Below, piece by piece: positions 16,646 to 25,511 of a stretch of 64,000 nucleotides of DNA (position 1 is the first letter of the stretch; the number at the start of each line of letters is the position of its first letter). Made by a program: the position numbers and the translations under genes. This DNA comes from Enterobacter sp. SA187 (GTDB lineage Bacteria; Pseudomonadota; Gammaproteobacteria; Enterobacterales; Enterobacteriaceae), in NCBI RefSeq assembly GCF_001888805.2, contig NZ_CP019113.1, positions 3,782,001-3,846,000 of the forward strand, given 5' to 3'. Under the pieces are notes generated by a model, which did no database searches, had not been told where the DNA came from, and worked only from the letters and a program-made list of their open reading frames with translations.

Positions 16646-17854
16646 TCAAAGCTGCCTGATACAGGACTTTTTCAACGTAACCGGATCCGGATGGCGAAGC
16701 CAGAGGATCACGGAAATCATCGTGACAAGCAGACCCAGAACAACAGAGACAAGCAACGTGCCGGGAATGCCAGCGCGCTCAAGCAGAAAGGCATACGCCG
16801 AGGGTGCCAGAGCCGCAAGAAAAAATGCCGGGGACAGCAGGATGCCTGTTTTCCGGGCATAGTGCTCTGAACCGAACAGAGTAAGGGGAAGTGCAGCCTT
16901 TACTACCGTGCTCAGCCCGTTCACGGCGCCGTAACCCAGAACGAACACCGCCGTCGCTGCCGGGGTAAAATGCCCCGCCAGGCCTGTCAGAAAACAGAGC
17001 GGCAACGCGATACCGGTAATAAGATTCAGGCGTAGCGCACTGATGCGTGCGCCGGACATCACGTCCAGCAAGCGGGCCCCGACCTGGCCTGCGCCCCAGA
17101 GCATCCCCGCCAGGGCTGGCATTCCATAAGCGGCCAGTATCTGTGGAAAGTGCGTGGACACACCGGTTGACACGAAGCTCAGCAGGGCAATCAACGTCGC
17201 ATACCAGAGTCCGCTGATCATCGTCCGCCGGTTTTCCGTTGCCCTTCCCTCTCCGGCGTCTGACGGAGCGGCAACGGGAAGCGCAGGACTGCCGTCTGAG
17301 GGAACAGCGCAAAGAAAAAGCAGGCTAACCAGCCCTGCGCCAGCGTAAATGAAGACGGCATGCCGCCAGTCGGTGATGCGCAACAGGGCCGCCCCCACAG
17401 GCCAGAACACCGCTGAAGCGAGGCCGCCCAGCAGGGTGACCAGTGAAATGGACCGGCGGGCGTGGACTCCTGCCATTGCCACCAGTAGTGCAAACGCAGC
17501 GTCATACAGGGCAAAGCGCATCCCGGCACCTGTCAGGACCCAGGCGGCAATCCACATCGCGGCAGAATGCGTTAAAGCCATCAGGAGACATCCGCCAGAG
17601 ATGCAAAGTGTTCCTGCCATCATCATCGTACGCCCGCCAGCGCGCGCCACAAAAAGGCCGGTCAGGGGCGATACCAGTCCCATAACCAGCATGGCCACTG
17701 TTAACCCTGAAAACGTCACCACTGCAGACCAGCCCGTCTCCGCCATAACAGCCGTGCCGAACGCTCCCGGCATGTAGAAGGTAATTCCCCAGTTAATCAG
17801 CTGCGTCATGCCGATGCAAAAAACGGTGCGGCCCGTTAGCCGTCCGCCACTCAA
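16646..17854 (-). CDS. MFS transporter, in operon with a GNAT acetyltransferase
   Basis: This 402-residue transporter has about twelve membrane segments and an MFS loop motif between segments 2 and 3 (GLFVARAGGRTMM, near residue 70). The start codon overlaps the stop of the upstream acetyltransferase by 4 bp, so the two are co-transcribed. Together with the acetyltransferase and the divergent LysR gene this resembles a resistance or detoxification unit (acetylate and export), though the substrate is unknown. Confidence 0.85.
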   Translation of the reverse strand: MSGGRLTGRTVFCIGMTQLINWGITFYMPGAFGTAVMAETGWSAVVTFSGLTVAMLVMGLVSPLTGLFVARAGGRTMMMAGTLCISGGCLLMALTHSAAMWIAAWVLTGAGMRFALYDAAFALLVAMAGVHARRSISLVTLLGGLASAVFWPVGAALLRITDWRHAVFIYAGAGLVSLLFLCAVPSDGSPALPVAAPSDAGEGRATENRRTMISGLWYATLIALLSFVSTGVSTHFPQILAAYGMPALAGMLWGAGQVGARLLDVMSGARISALRLNLITGIALPLCFLTGLAGHFTPAATAVFVLGYGAVNGLSTVVKAALPLTLFGSEHYARKTGILLSPAFFLAALAPSAYAFLLERAGIPGTLLVSVVLGLLVTMISVILWLRHPDPVTLKKSCIRQL

Positions 17855-18378
17855 TCTGCATATTCCGGAAAGGTGGCGTCGCCCTGCCCGAGGGTGCGCT
17901 GCATGATAACCGTATCCAGCCAGCGCCCGTGTTTGAATCCCACCGATCTGAGCGTGCCGGTGATGCTCAACCCCGCGGAACGATGCAGGGCAAGAGAGGC
18001 GGTATTCTCGCTGTTACCCACCACCGCCACAAGCTGGCGAAAGCCACGGTTTTCAGCCAAGGTTATCGCACGGGACAACAGCTGTTTGCCGATCCCCTGC
18101 CCCTTAAACAAGGGGTCAATATATACGGAGTCTTCGAGGGTGAAGCGGTAGGCATAGCGTTCACGGTAAAAAGACAGGTAGCAGTATCCCCGAACCTGCC
18201 CTTCATCAATCGCCACAAACCAGGGCAGCCCTGCGGCACGCACCTTATTCAGACGGGCCATCATTTCAGTTACATCTGGCGGTCTGGTTTCAAAAGTGGC
18301 GGTGCCATGTAATACGTGATAAGCATAAACCCGCTGAATGCCGGGAAGATGTTGTTCATCTGCTTCAGTTATTTTCAT
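17851..18378 (-). CDS. GNAT N-acetyltransferase, phosphinothricin/methionine-sulfoximine type
   Basis: This 175-residue protein is a single GNAT domain in the Pat/MnaT subgroup: ITEADEQHLPGIQRVYAYHVLHGTATFE at the N-terminus, the acetyl-CoA-binding VYIDPLFKGQGIGKQLLSRAI (motif A, Q/RxxGxG/A, near residue 95), and VGFKHGRWLDTVIMQRTL at the end. Relatives N-acetylate phosphinothricin or methionine derivatives. It is the first gene of an operon with the MFS transporter and is divergent from a LysR-type regulator gene. Confidence 0.88.
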   Translation of the reverse strand: MKITEADEQHLPGIQRVYAYHVLHGTATFETRPPDVTEMMARLNKVRAAGLPWFVAIDEGQVRGYCYLSFYRERYAYRFTLEDSVYIDPLFKGQGIGKQLLSRAITLAENRGFRQLVAVVGNSENTASLALHRSAGLSITGTLRSVGFKHGRWLDTVIMQRTLGQGDATFPEYAD

Positions 18379-18476
18379 CGGTACGGCTCCTGTTCCGGTC
18401 AGAAACGGAGACTAACCCGGATAACTATATTCAGACAGATCGTGGGACTTATCAGCGGTATAAGGAAAACTTTGGC

Positions 18477-19369
18477 ATGGCAATCCTGAATCTCGACCAC
18501 CTGACTACCTTCAGACTGGTAATCAGCCGGGGCACCTTCTCCGGGGCGGCAGAAGCGCTCGGGCTGTCGCAGCCCGCCGTCAGCCTGCAGATAAGGCAGC
18601 TGGAGCAGGCGCTGCAGGTCCGGCTGATAGAGCGAACCAGCCGGGGGATAAAGCCCACGCCTGCCGGGATCACTCTCTGTGAGCACTGCATAAAAATTGA
18701 CGCTGCTGTCGGTGCAGCGGTGGAATCCGTGTCCCTGCATTCAGACGATATCACCGGTACCGTGACTGTGGGGACAGGCGCAACGGCCTGCATTCATCTC
18801 CTCCCCCCCCTTTATTGCAGGAGCTGCGACAGACGCATCCCCTGCTGAAAGTGGACGTACGTACCGGCAATACGTCAGATATCGTGCGCGGTGTGGAGGA
18901 AAATCGCATAGATATTGGCCTGGTCACCCTGCCGGCAGCAGGCAAGTGCCTGAGTGTGGCCCCGCTCGGAACGGAAGAGTTTGTGATCATCCTGGAAAAG
19001 GATCCCGCAGAGCAGAATATAAAACCGCTGTCTGCGGACGATCTTTTATCCCTGCCGCTGATTGTATTTGAACCCGGAAGCGGAACCCGTTCCCTGATTG
19101 ATGAGTGGTTTCGGGATGCCGGACAGGTTGCCCGCCCCGTAATGGAGCTGGGCAGTATTGAAGCCATCAAAAGGATGGTCCGCGCCGGTCTGGGCTACAG
19201 CATCGTTCCCCGCATGTCTGTTGAAAGTCCGGAAGAAAGCCGGGGGCTGAGTGTGTATTCAATGGCACCTGCCCTGCACCGCACGCTCGGGACGGTAATA
19301 CGGGAAGATCGGATTGTCAGCAGGGGAATCAAAGCAGTACTGAAAAGACTGAGCGCCAGTTTCACTTAA
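18477..19369 (+). pseudogene. LysR-type regulator, frameshifted at a run of eight C
   Basis: Two overlapping frames together make one LysR protein of about 297 residues. The first (18477-18848) has the winged-helix DNA-binding domain (LDHLTTFRLVISRGTFSGAAEALGLSQPAVSLQIRQLEQAL). The second continues as LQELRQTHPLLKVDVRTGNTSDIVRGVEENRIDIGLVTLPAAG to the end of the effector domain at 19369. The frames switch at the C8 tract 18803-18810; removing two C or adding one restores HLLPPLLQELRQ. It is divergent from the GNAT-MFS operon and was probably its regulator. It could be a true pseudogene, a phase-variable gene or a sequencing error. Confidence 0.82.
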
Positions 19370-19511
19370 ATATATCTGGAAACGTTGATCGGCTCCCTGC
19401 ATTGTGCGGAAGGATCGATTGCCGTTTAGTCATCTGAGATAGGTATGATGGTAATAATTAATAACGATGCCTTTGCGGATTCAGAACTAAGGACATACCA
19501 GAGAGGTTTAA

Positions 19512-19787
19512 ATGAAAGTAACCGCTAAAAATGAAAATGGGACGATACAACAACTTGAAGTCTCATCGTTGATTATCACACTGGACAACGGTGAAACCAT
19601 TGAGATCAGCGATGAAAACAAAAATCGTCCAGGCGAAATACCTGAAGGTGTGACAGTGTGGGGAGGTAAAATGCCTGAGGAAGGGGCGACTTTAGATGAA
19701 CTTAAAAATACAACACGCGGGCTTGGGGTGTATCCACTGGCAGCCAACATGGTGCACATTTTTCCCTATACTCTGAGGAAGTCATAA
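19512..19787 (+). CDS. Hypothetical protein, 91 residues
   Basis: I do not recognise the family. The protein is soluble, beginning MKVTAKNENGTIQQLEVSSLIITLDNGETIEISDEN with alternating beta-like strands and a proline/glycine-rich middle (RPGEIPEGVTVWGGKMPEEGA), and ends YPLAANMVHIFPYTLRKS. The RBS GAGAGG lies 8 nt before the ATG, and codon usage looks ordinary. It stands alone between the frameshifted LysR gene and a convergent hypothetical gene. Confidence 0.65.
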   Translation: MKVTAKNENGTIQQLEVSSLIITLDNGETIEISDENKNRPGEIPEGVTVWGGKMPEEGATLDELKNTTRGLGVYPLAANMVHIFPYTLRKS

Positions 19788-19793
19788 TCCCTG

Positions 19794-19913
19794 CTAAGCC
19801 GCGTCCGCGATGCGTATCTGGCGCAGCGCGTTGATTTCCGCCGTCAGGTACGCCTTATGAATGAAGCGAAATGCTTTGATGCTCGCAAGAATGCTGGAAC
19901 AGCAGCGTTGCCT
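19794..19913 (-). pseudogene. Open 39-codon extension in frame after the TAG of the next gene
   Basis: On the minus strand the frame of the gene at 19914-20675 continues past its TAG stop without another stop for 39 codons, ending ...AYLTAEINALRQIRIADAA-TAG at 19794. The segment is protein-like and has coding-like G/C at third positions, but I do not recognise it. It may be the remnant 3' end of a gene disrupted by insertion of its neighbour, or chance. Confidence 0.25.
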
Positions 19914-20675
19914 CTAATTTTTTAAATATGCCCTGCAACTTTCCGACTGTGCGAACACATCATCATCTCTGCACGCCGTCTGGATGGCATTGACGACGTT
20001 GCCATTGCCAATCGGTGTCCAGTAATTATCTACTATCAAATATTTTTGCCGCTGCTTCGGCTCCCGGAGATGTAAGCGAGTCAAAAATGACGCTATTTTC
20101 TTCATATAAACGTTTTTAGGGCTGGTTTTGTATTCAGCAAAAACCACAATATATTCCGGAACCATATAATCCCTTGCCACCAGCGGCGGGATGCGAAAAT
20201 TCACTTCAGACTTAGCGCCTAGCTCATTACCATCCATCTCTTTATATTCATAGGCTGGCATATAGGTTGTATTACCACCTGGTATTGTCACGCCGCCATT
20301 GTGCACGTTGGCATGAATATCTTTGGTAATTTTGAAAATAAATTGTTGATCCGGATCGGGCGTTATCCTGAATTCATCTATCACCTGATCAACAGAGTTA
20401 TTATTGCTTAACTGAAATTCATAACCTCTGCCGGAAGGCTTAAGGTATTTAACCTGCACATCCCCCGTCAAAAAATCATATGCAAAGCTTGCAAGTAATG
20501 TAAGCGCCCCCGTAGCCAGCAAAAACTGACCGGCACGCTTAGCAAATTTCCCTATGCCGCGGGAGGTTTTTTTATGTGCCGCCTGATTAGTCCTTTGCGT
20601 ACTACCCGGACCATTTTGTTTACTCCGTTGGGTTCTGCTTTTATTGTTTTTCCTGCCTGCCATGTCAAAACCCAT
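19914..20675 (-). CDS. Hypothetical single-span membrane protein, 253 residues
   Basis: I do not recognise the family. The N-terminus is strongly basic and low-complexity (KNNKSRTQRSKQNGPGSTQRTNQAAHKKTSR, residues 9-40), followed by one membrane segment (FLLATGALTLLASFAYDFL, about 51-69). A soluble domain follows (VQVKYLKPSGRGYEFQLSNNNSVDQVIDEFRITPDPDQQFIFKI) that has an immunoglobulin-like strand pattern. The basic tail is predicted to be cytoplasmic and the rest periplasmic. A second start (MAGRKNN) lies at 20663. Its AT-rich sequence and lack of conserved neighbours suggest acquired DNA. Confidence 0.6.
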   Translation of the reverse strand: MGFDMAGRKNNKSRTQRSKQNGPGSTQRTNQAAHKKTSRGIGKFAKRAGQFLLATGALTLLASFAYDFLTGDVQVKYLKPSGRGYEFQLSNNNSVDQVIDEFRITPDPDQQFIFKITKDIHANVHNGGVTIPGGNTTYMPAYEYKEMDGNELGAKSEVNFRIPPLVARDYMVPEYIVVFAEYKTSPKNVYMKKIASFLTRLHLREPKQRQKYLIVDNYWTPIGNGNVVNAIQTACRDDDVFAQSESCRAYLKN

Positions 20676-20850
20676 ATTTTCTGATTTTCATTATTGAACG
20701 TAAAAGATCATCCGCAGTTACTGATTACCTGCGAATGATCTTTCCAGGCGATGGTGATGCTAATTAATCGCCGTTTTTTCCTCCATCTTATCATGTGAAA
20801 TTTTTCATAAAGCCCTACTAAAAATAGTAATTTTTTCCCATAACGACTCA

Positions 20851-23800
20851 TCAGCCCGTCGTGTCAGGGCGGATCCTGAACCAGATGGCGTACATGGCGG
20901 GCAGGAACACCAGCGTGATAATGGTGCCGCCAAAAGTGCCGCCGATCAGGGTGTAGGCCAGCGTGCCCCAGAACACCGAGTGCGTCAGGGGAATGAACGC
21001 CAGAATGGCGGCCATCGCCGTCAGCAGTACGGGACGGGCGCGCTGCACCGTAGCTTCCACCACCGCATGGAACGGAGCCAGCCCTTCCTGCTCGTTGTGG
21101 TGGATCTGCCCTATCAGGATCAGCGTGTTACGCATCAGAATGCCGGAGAGCGCAATCAGCCCCACCAGCGCGTTAATGCCAAACGGCTGGTTGAACAGCA
21201 GCAAGGTCGGCACCACGCCGATCAGCCCCAGCGGTGCAGTAAGGAACACCATCACCATCGCCGACATCGAGCGCACCTGGAGGATGATGATCAGCAGCGT
21301 CAGGGCGATCATGATCGGGAACAACGGTGCCATCGCTCTGGTGGCCTTGCCGGACTCTTCAATGGAACCCGCCTGCTCAATACGGTAGCCGGGCGGCAGC
21401 GTGTCGATGATCGGCTGTAAGGATTTCAGGATAGCGGTCGAGACATCCGGCGGTTGCAGGTGTTCGGCGATGTCGCCGCGTACGGTCAGCGTCGGCATCC
21501 GGTCGCGGCGGCGCAGCAGCGGATCTTCCATCTGCACGGTCACTTCACCAATCTGCGACAGCGGAATGCGCTGCCCGTCGGCCCCCACCAGCGTAAAGCC
21601 TTCAATTCTGGCCGGATCGAGGCGAATATCCCCCGCCGCGCGGCCCGTTACCTGCACCGAACGAATGTCTTCCCGCACGCTGGTGATCGGCACGCCGGAG
21701 AGCAGGAACTGTAACTGCTGCGCGACGGCGTTCGACGTCAGCCCCACCGCCTGGAGGCGATCCTGTTTCAGGGTGAAATGCAGCGTCGGCACGCGCTGGC
21801 CCCAGTCGGTATTGACGGTGCGCATCATCGGGCTGGCCTGCATCACTTTCTCCACCCGCCCGGCGATATCGCGCAGCGTGGCGGTGTCCGGGCCGACCAC
21901 GCGGTACGCCACCGGATAGGGGGAGTACGGACCAAATACAAGTTGAGTGACGCGTACGCGGGCTTCCGGTGCCAGCCCGGCGGCGACCGCGTCACGCAGG
22001 CGGAATTTCAGCGCTTCACGGGCTTGCTGGCTGTCGGTCAGCACCACGATTTTGGCAAACGACGGATCGGGCAGCTCAGGGGCCATCGCCAGATAAAAGC
22101 GTGGCGATCCCTGGCCGATGTATGAGGTGACAATTTTCGCTTCCGGCTGTTGTTGCAGCCAGGCTTCAATTTTCGCGGTGGTGGCGCTGGTCTGCTCAAT
22201 GGCGGTGCCATAAGGCAGCTGCACTTCCACCAGCACTTCCGGGCGGTCGGAAGTCGGGAAGAACTGTTTTTTCACCAGCCCCATGCCGAGGATCGCCACG
22301 CTAAAGATGGCGATCACCGCGCCCGCGACTATCCATTTGCGGGCGATGACGCGGGTCAGCAGGCGGCGGAAACGGTTGTAATGGCGTGTGTTGTAAATGG
22401 CGGCATGTCCCCCCGCCACGGTTTTGATCGCCGGCAGCATTTTCACCCCGAGATAGGGCGTAAACACCACTGCCACCACCCAGGAGGCGATAAGCGCGAT
22501 GCCGACGATCCAGAACATATTGCTGGTGTATTCCCCGGCGGTGGACTGGGCAAAGCCGTTCGGCATAAAGCCCACGGCGGTAACCAGCGTCCCGGCCAGC
22601 ATAGGCGCGGCGGTATGGCTCCAGGCATAGGCCGAGGCTTTGATGCGGTCATAGCCCTCTTCCATTTTCACCACCATCATTTCGATGGCGATAATGGCGT
22701 CATCCACCAGCAGCCCCAGCGCGAGGATCAGCGATCCCAGCGTAATGCGGTCGAAGTTTTTGCCGGAGGCTTCCATCACCACAAAGACAATCGCCAGCGT
22801 CAGCGGCACGGCGGCGGCCACCACCACGCCCACGCGCCAGCCCATACTGACAAAGCACACCACCATTACCACCAGCAGCGCGACGAAGAATTTGATCATG
22901 AACTCGTCAACGGCGGAGCTGATGTTTACCGACTGATCGGTGACCTTGCTCAGCGTCATGCCCAACGGCATTTCAGCGTTGATGCTGGCGGTTTCCGCGT
23001 CCAGCGCTTTTCCCAGATCGAGGCCGTTCCAGCCTTCACGCATCACCACCCCCAGCAGCAGCGCCGGTTCGCGCTGATGGCGCACCATAAAGGTGGCCGG
23101 ATCTTCATAGCCCCGCTCCACCGTCGCCACGTCCGACAGCTTCAGCGTGCGCCCCTGCGCCACCAGCGGCGTGTCGCGGATCTTCTGCAACGTGTCGAAT
23201 GCGCCATCAAGGCGGATGTTAACCTGCGGCCCCTGTGTATCAATGGATCCGGCAGGCGTCAGGACATTCTGGTTATTAAGGGCCGCGAAAATCGCCTGCG
23301 GCGAAATCCCCAGCGTGGCGAGGCGGTCATGGGAGAAAGAGACGAAGATGCGCTCCGCCTGCTCGCCAATGATATTGACCTTTTTGACGCCCGGCACGTG
23401 CAGCAGCCGCTGGCGCAGGGATTCGGCGTCGCGCACCAGCAGGCGGTGCGGCTCCCCTTTCGCCTTCAGCGCGAACAGCGCAAAGGTGACGTCGGAGAAT
23501 TCATCGTTCACCATCGGGCCGATAACGCCCGCGGGCAGGTTTCTGGCTTCGTCGCCGAGCTTTTTGCGCGCCTGGTAAAATTCCTCCTGCACCTGCGAGG
23601 GCGGCGTGCTGTCCTGTAAAGAGAGGGTGGTAAAAGCCATGCCCGGACGGGTGAACGTCTCGGTACGATCATACCATTTCAGCTCCTGTAGACGTTTTTC
23701 CAGCGGTTCCGCCACCTGATCCTGCATTTCCAGCGCAGTGGCTCCCGGCCAGGCGGTGATGATGGTCATCTGCTTGACGGTAAACGGCGGATCTTCTGCG

Positions 23801-23916
23801 CGCCCCAGTTGAAAAAACGACAGTATCCCCGCCACGGTGATGAGCAGGATGAGGAACAGCGTGATGGAGCGCTCGCGCACCGCCAGCGCCGACAGGTTAA
23901 ATTTACCCTGACTCAT
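20851..23916 (-). CDS. RND-family efflux pump inner-membrane permease
   Basis: This 1021-residue RND (HAE1) transporter has an N-terminal membrane anchor (SITLFLILLITVAGILSFFQL), two large periplasmic loops, and the conserved transmembrane 4 helix GSLILALGLLVDDAIIAIEMMVVKME, whose Asp pair (near 405-406) relays protons. It is about as long as AcrB (1049), and a C-terminal half (FQxxxNA...GILMRNTLILIGQIHHNEQEG) mirrors the first. It is translationally coupled to the upstream adaptor gene by a 4-bp ATGA overlap. An outer-membrane channel gene is not present, so TolC is the likely partner. Substrates are unknown. Confidence 0.93.
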   Translation of the reverse strand: MSQGKFNLSALAVRERSITLFLILLITVAGILSFFQLGRAEDPPFTVKQMTIITAWPGATALEMQDQVAEPLEKRLQELKWYDRTETFTRPGMAFTTLSLQDSTPPSQVQEEFYQARKKLGDEARNLPAGVIGPMVNDEFSDVTFALFALKAKGEPHRLLVRDAESLRQRLLHVPGVKKVNIIGEQAERIFVSFSHDRLATLGISPQAIFAALNNQNVLTPAGSIDTQGPQVNIRLDGAFDTLQKIRDTPLVAQGRTLKLSDVATVERGYEDPATFMVRHQREPALLLGVVMREGWNGLDLGKALDAETASINAEMPLGMTLSKVTDQSVNISSAVDEFMIKFFVALLVVMVVCFVSMGWRVGVVVAAAVPLTLAIVFVVMEASGKNFDRITLGSLILALGLLVDDAIIAIEMMVVKMEEGYDRIKASAYAWSHTAAPMLAGTLVTAVGFMPNGFAQSTAGEYTSNMFWIVGIALIASWVVAVVFTPYLGVKMLPAIKTVAGGHAAIYNTRHYNRFRRLLTRVIARKWIVAGAVIAIFSVAILGMGLVKKQFFPTSDRPEVLVEVQLPYGTAIEQTSATTAKIEAWLQQQPEAKIVTSYIGQGSPRFYLAMAPELPDPSFAKIVVLTDSQQAREALKFRLRDAVAAGLAPEARVRVTQLVFGPYSPYPVAYRVVGPDTATLRDIAGRVEKVMQASPMMRTVNTDWGQRVPTLHFTLKQDRLQAVGLTSNAVAQQLQFLLSGVPITSVREDIRSVQVTGRAAGDIRLDPARIEGFTLVGADGQRIPLSQIGEVTVQMEDPLLRRRDRMPTLTVRGDIAEHLQPPDVSTAILKSLQPIIDTLPPGYRIEQAGSIEESGKATRAMAPLFPIMIALTLLIIILQVRSMSAMVMVFLTAPLGLIGVVPTLLLFNQPFGINALVGLIALSGILMRNTLILIGQIHHNEQEGLAPFHAVVEATVQRARPVLLTAMAAILAFIPLTHSVFWGTLAYTLIGGTFGGTIITLVFLPAMYAIWFRIRPDTTG

Positions 23917-25010
23917 GGCTGGCTCCCGGCTGCGCCCGCCGCGATACGCACGGCTTCGCCTTCATGCAGCAAATGCGCGCCGAGGGCTACCACCTGCTCC
24001 CCTGCCGTCAGGCTACCGGTGACCTGTGCCGCGTCATCCCCCAGCCCCCGTACCTGTACCGGTTTCCAGCGCACAGTGGCGGGCTTACCAACAATCTGCC
24101 AGACGCCCGGCCCTTTTCCGGCATCATAAATCGCCGCCAGCGGCACCTGCATAAGCGCATCCCGGGCTTCGCCTTCGGCAAGATGCAGCGTCACGGTGGA
24201 GCCGAGGGGGGCTGCGGCCAGCGCGCCTTGCAGCACATAGCGGGCTTCAAAGGTGCGGGTGACGGGATCGGCGGCATCCGAAAGCAGACGCAGCGTGGCG
24301 GGCACCGGCGGGTTTTTACTGGCGTAGAGGCTGGCCTGCGCCTCGCTGCCGATGGCCGGACGCAGGGTTTCCGGCAGCTGCACGATGGCTTCCCGCTGCC
24401 CGGCCCGGGCGAGTCTGACCACCGGCTGCCCGGCGCTCACCACCTGGCCGGGTTCCGCCAGGGTTTCCATCACCACGCCGTCGGCGTCCGCCAGCAGCAC
24501 GGCGTAACCGGTGCTGTTCTGCGCGACATTCGCCTGCGCCTGCGCCGCGCTGAGGTCGGCGCGGGCGCTGTCGGCGGCGGCTTTGATCTGATCGTATGCC
24601 GAAATCGACACCGCGCCGGTTTTCACCAGGCTGCGATAGCGGGCTTCGTCGGCAGCGGCTTGACGCGCACGGGCGCGGGCCGCAGAAACCGCCTGTTGCT
24701 GCGCCTGCGCCGTCAGGTTCAGATCCACAGGATCGAGGCGCATCAGCGGCTGACCACGCTTCACCGTCTGGCCGGTATCCACCAGCCGCTCGAGGATCTT
24801 GCCCTGCACCCGGAAACCGAGATCGCTCTGCACGCGGGCGACCACCACCCCGGTAAAGGCGCGGGACTGACCGGCAGCGCTCACCACCGTTGCCGCCCGT
24901 ACCTGGGGTGGCTGCGTGCGCGGATCGTCCTGACTGGCGGTGTCACCGCAGGCCGCCAGGGCCAGCGGCAGGAAGCAAACAGCAAGGGAGACAGGTTTAA
25001 GCCTGAACAT
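23913..25010 (-). CDS. RND efflux periplasmic adaptor (membrane-fusion) lipoprotein
   Basis: This 365-residue HlyD/AcrA-family adaptor has a lipoprotein signal with lipobox LAAC (Cys21), a biotinyl-lipoyl-like half (residues 60-95 and 165-200: GKILERLVDTGQTVKRGQPLMRLDP ... GVVMETLAEPGQVVSAGQPVVRL) and an alanine-rich helical hairpin between them. It bridges the RND permease to the outer-membrane channel. It is the first gene of the two-gene efflux operon. A TGACAAAAATTGTCA palindrome lies about 50 bp upstream and may be an operator. Confidence 0.9.
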   Translation of the reverse strand: MFRLKPVSLAVCFLPLALAACGDTASQDDPRTQPPQVRAATVVSAAGQSRAFTGVVVARVQSDLGFRVQGKILERLVDTGQTVKRGQPLMRLDPVDLNLTAQAQQQAVSAARARARQAAADEARYRSLVKTGAVSISAYDQIKAAADSARADLSAAQAQANVAQNSTGYAVLLADADGVVMETLAEPGQVVSAGQPVVRLARAGQREAIVQLPETLRPAIGSEAQASLYASKNPPVPATLRLLSDAADPVTRTFEARYVLQGALAAAPLGSTVTLHLAEGEARDALMQVPLAAIYDAGKGPGVWQIVGKPATVRWKPVQVRGLGDDAAQVTGSLTAGEQVVALGAHLLHEGEAVRIAAGAAGSQP

Positions 25011-25058
25011 GGGATACCTGATTAAATGGAAGGAACAATGGCGGCATTCTTAAACTAG

Positions 25059-25073
25059 TGACAAAAATTGTCA
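25059..25073. promoter_or_regulatory. Palindrome upstream of the RND efflux operon
   Basis: TGACAAAAATTGTCA (6-bp arms and 3-nt spacer) lies 49 bp before the adaptor start, in the AT-rich divergent intergenic region. It could bind a TetR/MarR-type repressor, but no such gene is adjacent. Confidence 0.4.
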
Positions 25074-25184
25074 ATGGTCACAAAGCGAGACATTGGAACT
25101 TATTTTTGTTCGATCGGGCCAGTTGACAGCAAGTGACCGTTTGATAATGTAGTCACATTTGCACCGTGGCTGAACGGGGGAAGG

Positions 25185-25511
25185 ATGAAAAGGACGGGTA
25201 TTCTCGGGTTAGATGCGCTGACCGAAGCGCTGGTCAGGGATCTCTTTCTGGCGGATCCGAATGCGCAGGTGTTTCTCTCCCCCGGCACCGGCGAGCGGGC
25301 GCAACGGTTGTCGCAGGAATTTCCCTGCTGGACGCTGGACGATCCGCAGGCGCTGGTGGATGAAGTGGACGTGCTGATTATCAGTTCTGACGCGGCATCC
25401 CGGCCAGAACTTTATGATCGTGTGCAGCTGCGCCGCGCGTTGAACCTGGTTTCACTGGTGCCGGAGGTGTCGTCTCAGGCTTTGCGAAAACGCTTCCGCC
25501 AGGCGGAGTGA
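25185..25511 (+). pseudogene. Truncated ProC-like / NAD(P)-binding protein (N-terminal domain only)
   Basis: This 108-residue ORF matches only the Rossmann N-terminal domain of pyrroline-5-carboxylate-reductase-like proteins: TGILGLDALTEALVRDLFLADPNAQVFLSPGTGERAQRLSQEF, then VDEVDVLIISSDAA. Family members are about 250 residues, with a C-terminal dimerisation domain that is missing here. Its last 37 bp overlap the convergent MFS gene's 3' end, so the C-terminal half seems to have been lost. A TTGACA...TAATGT promoter-like pair lies upstream (25123-25148). Confidence 0.6.

Noticed and set aside
22150..23619. A 489-residue plus-strand open frame inside the RND permease gene
   Set aside because: It is antisense to a certain RND transporter, is extremely rich in His, Gln, Arg and Gly, and has no RBS; it is a shadow of high-GC coding DNA.
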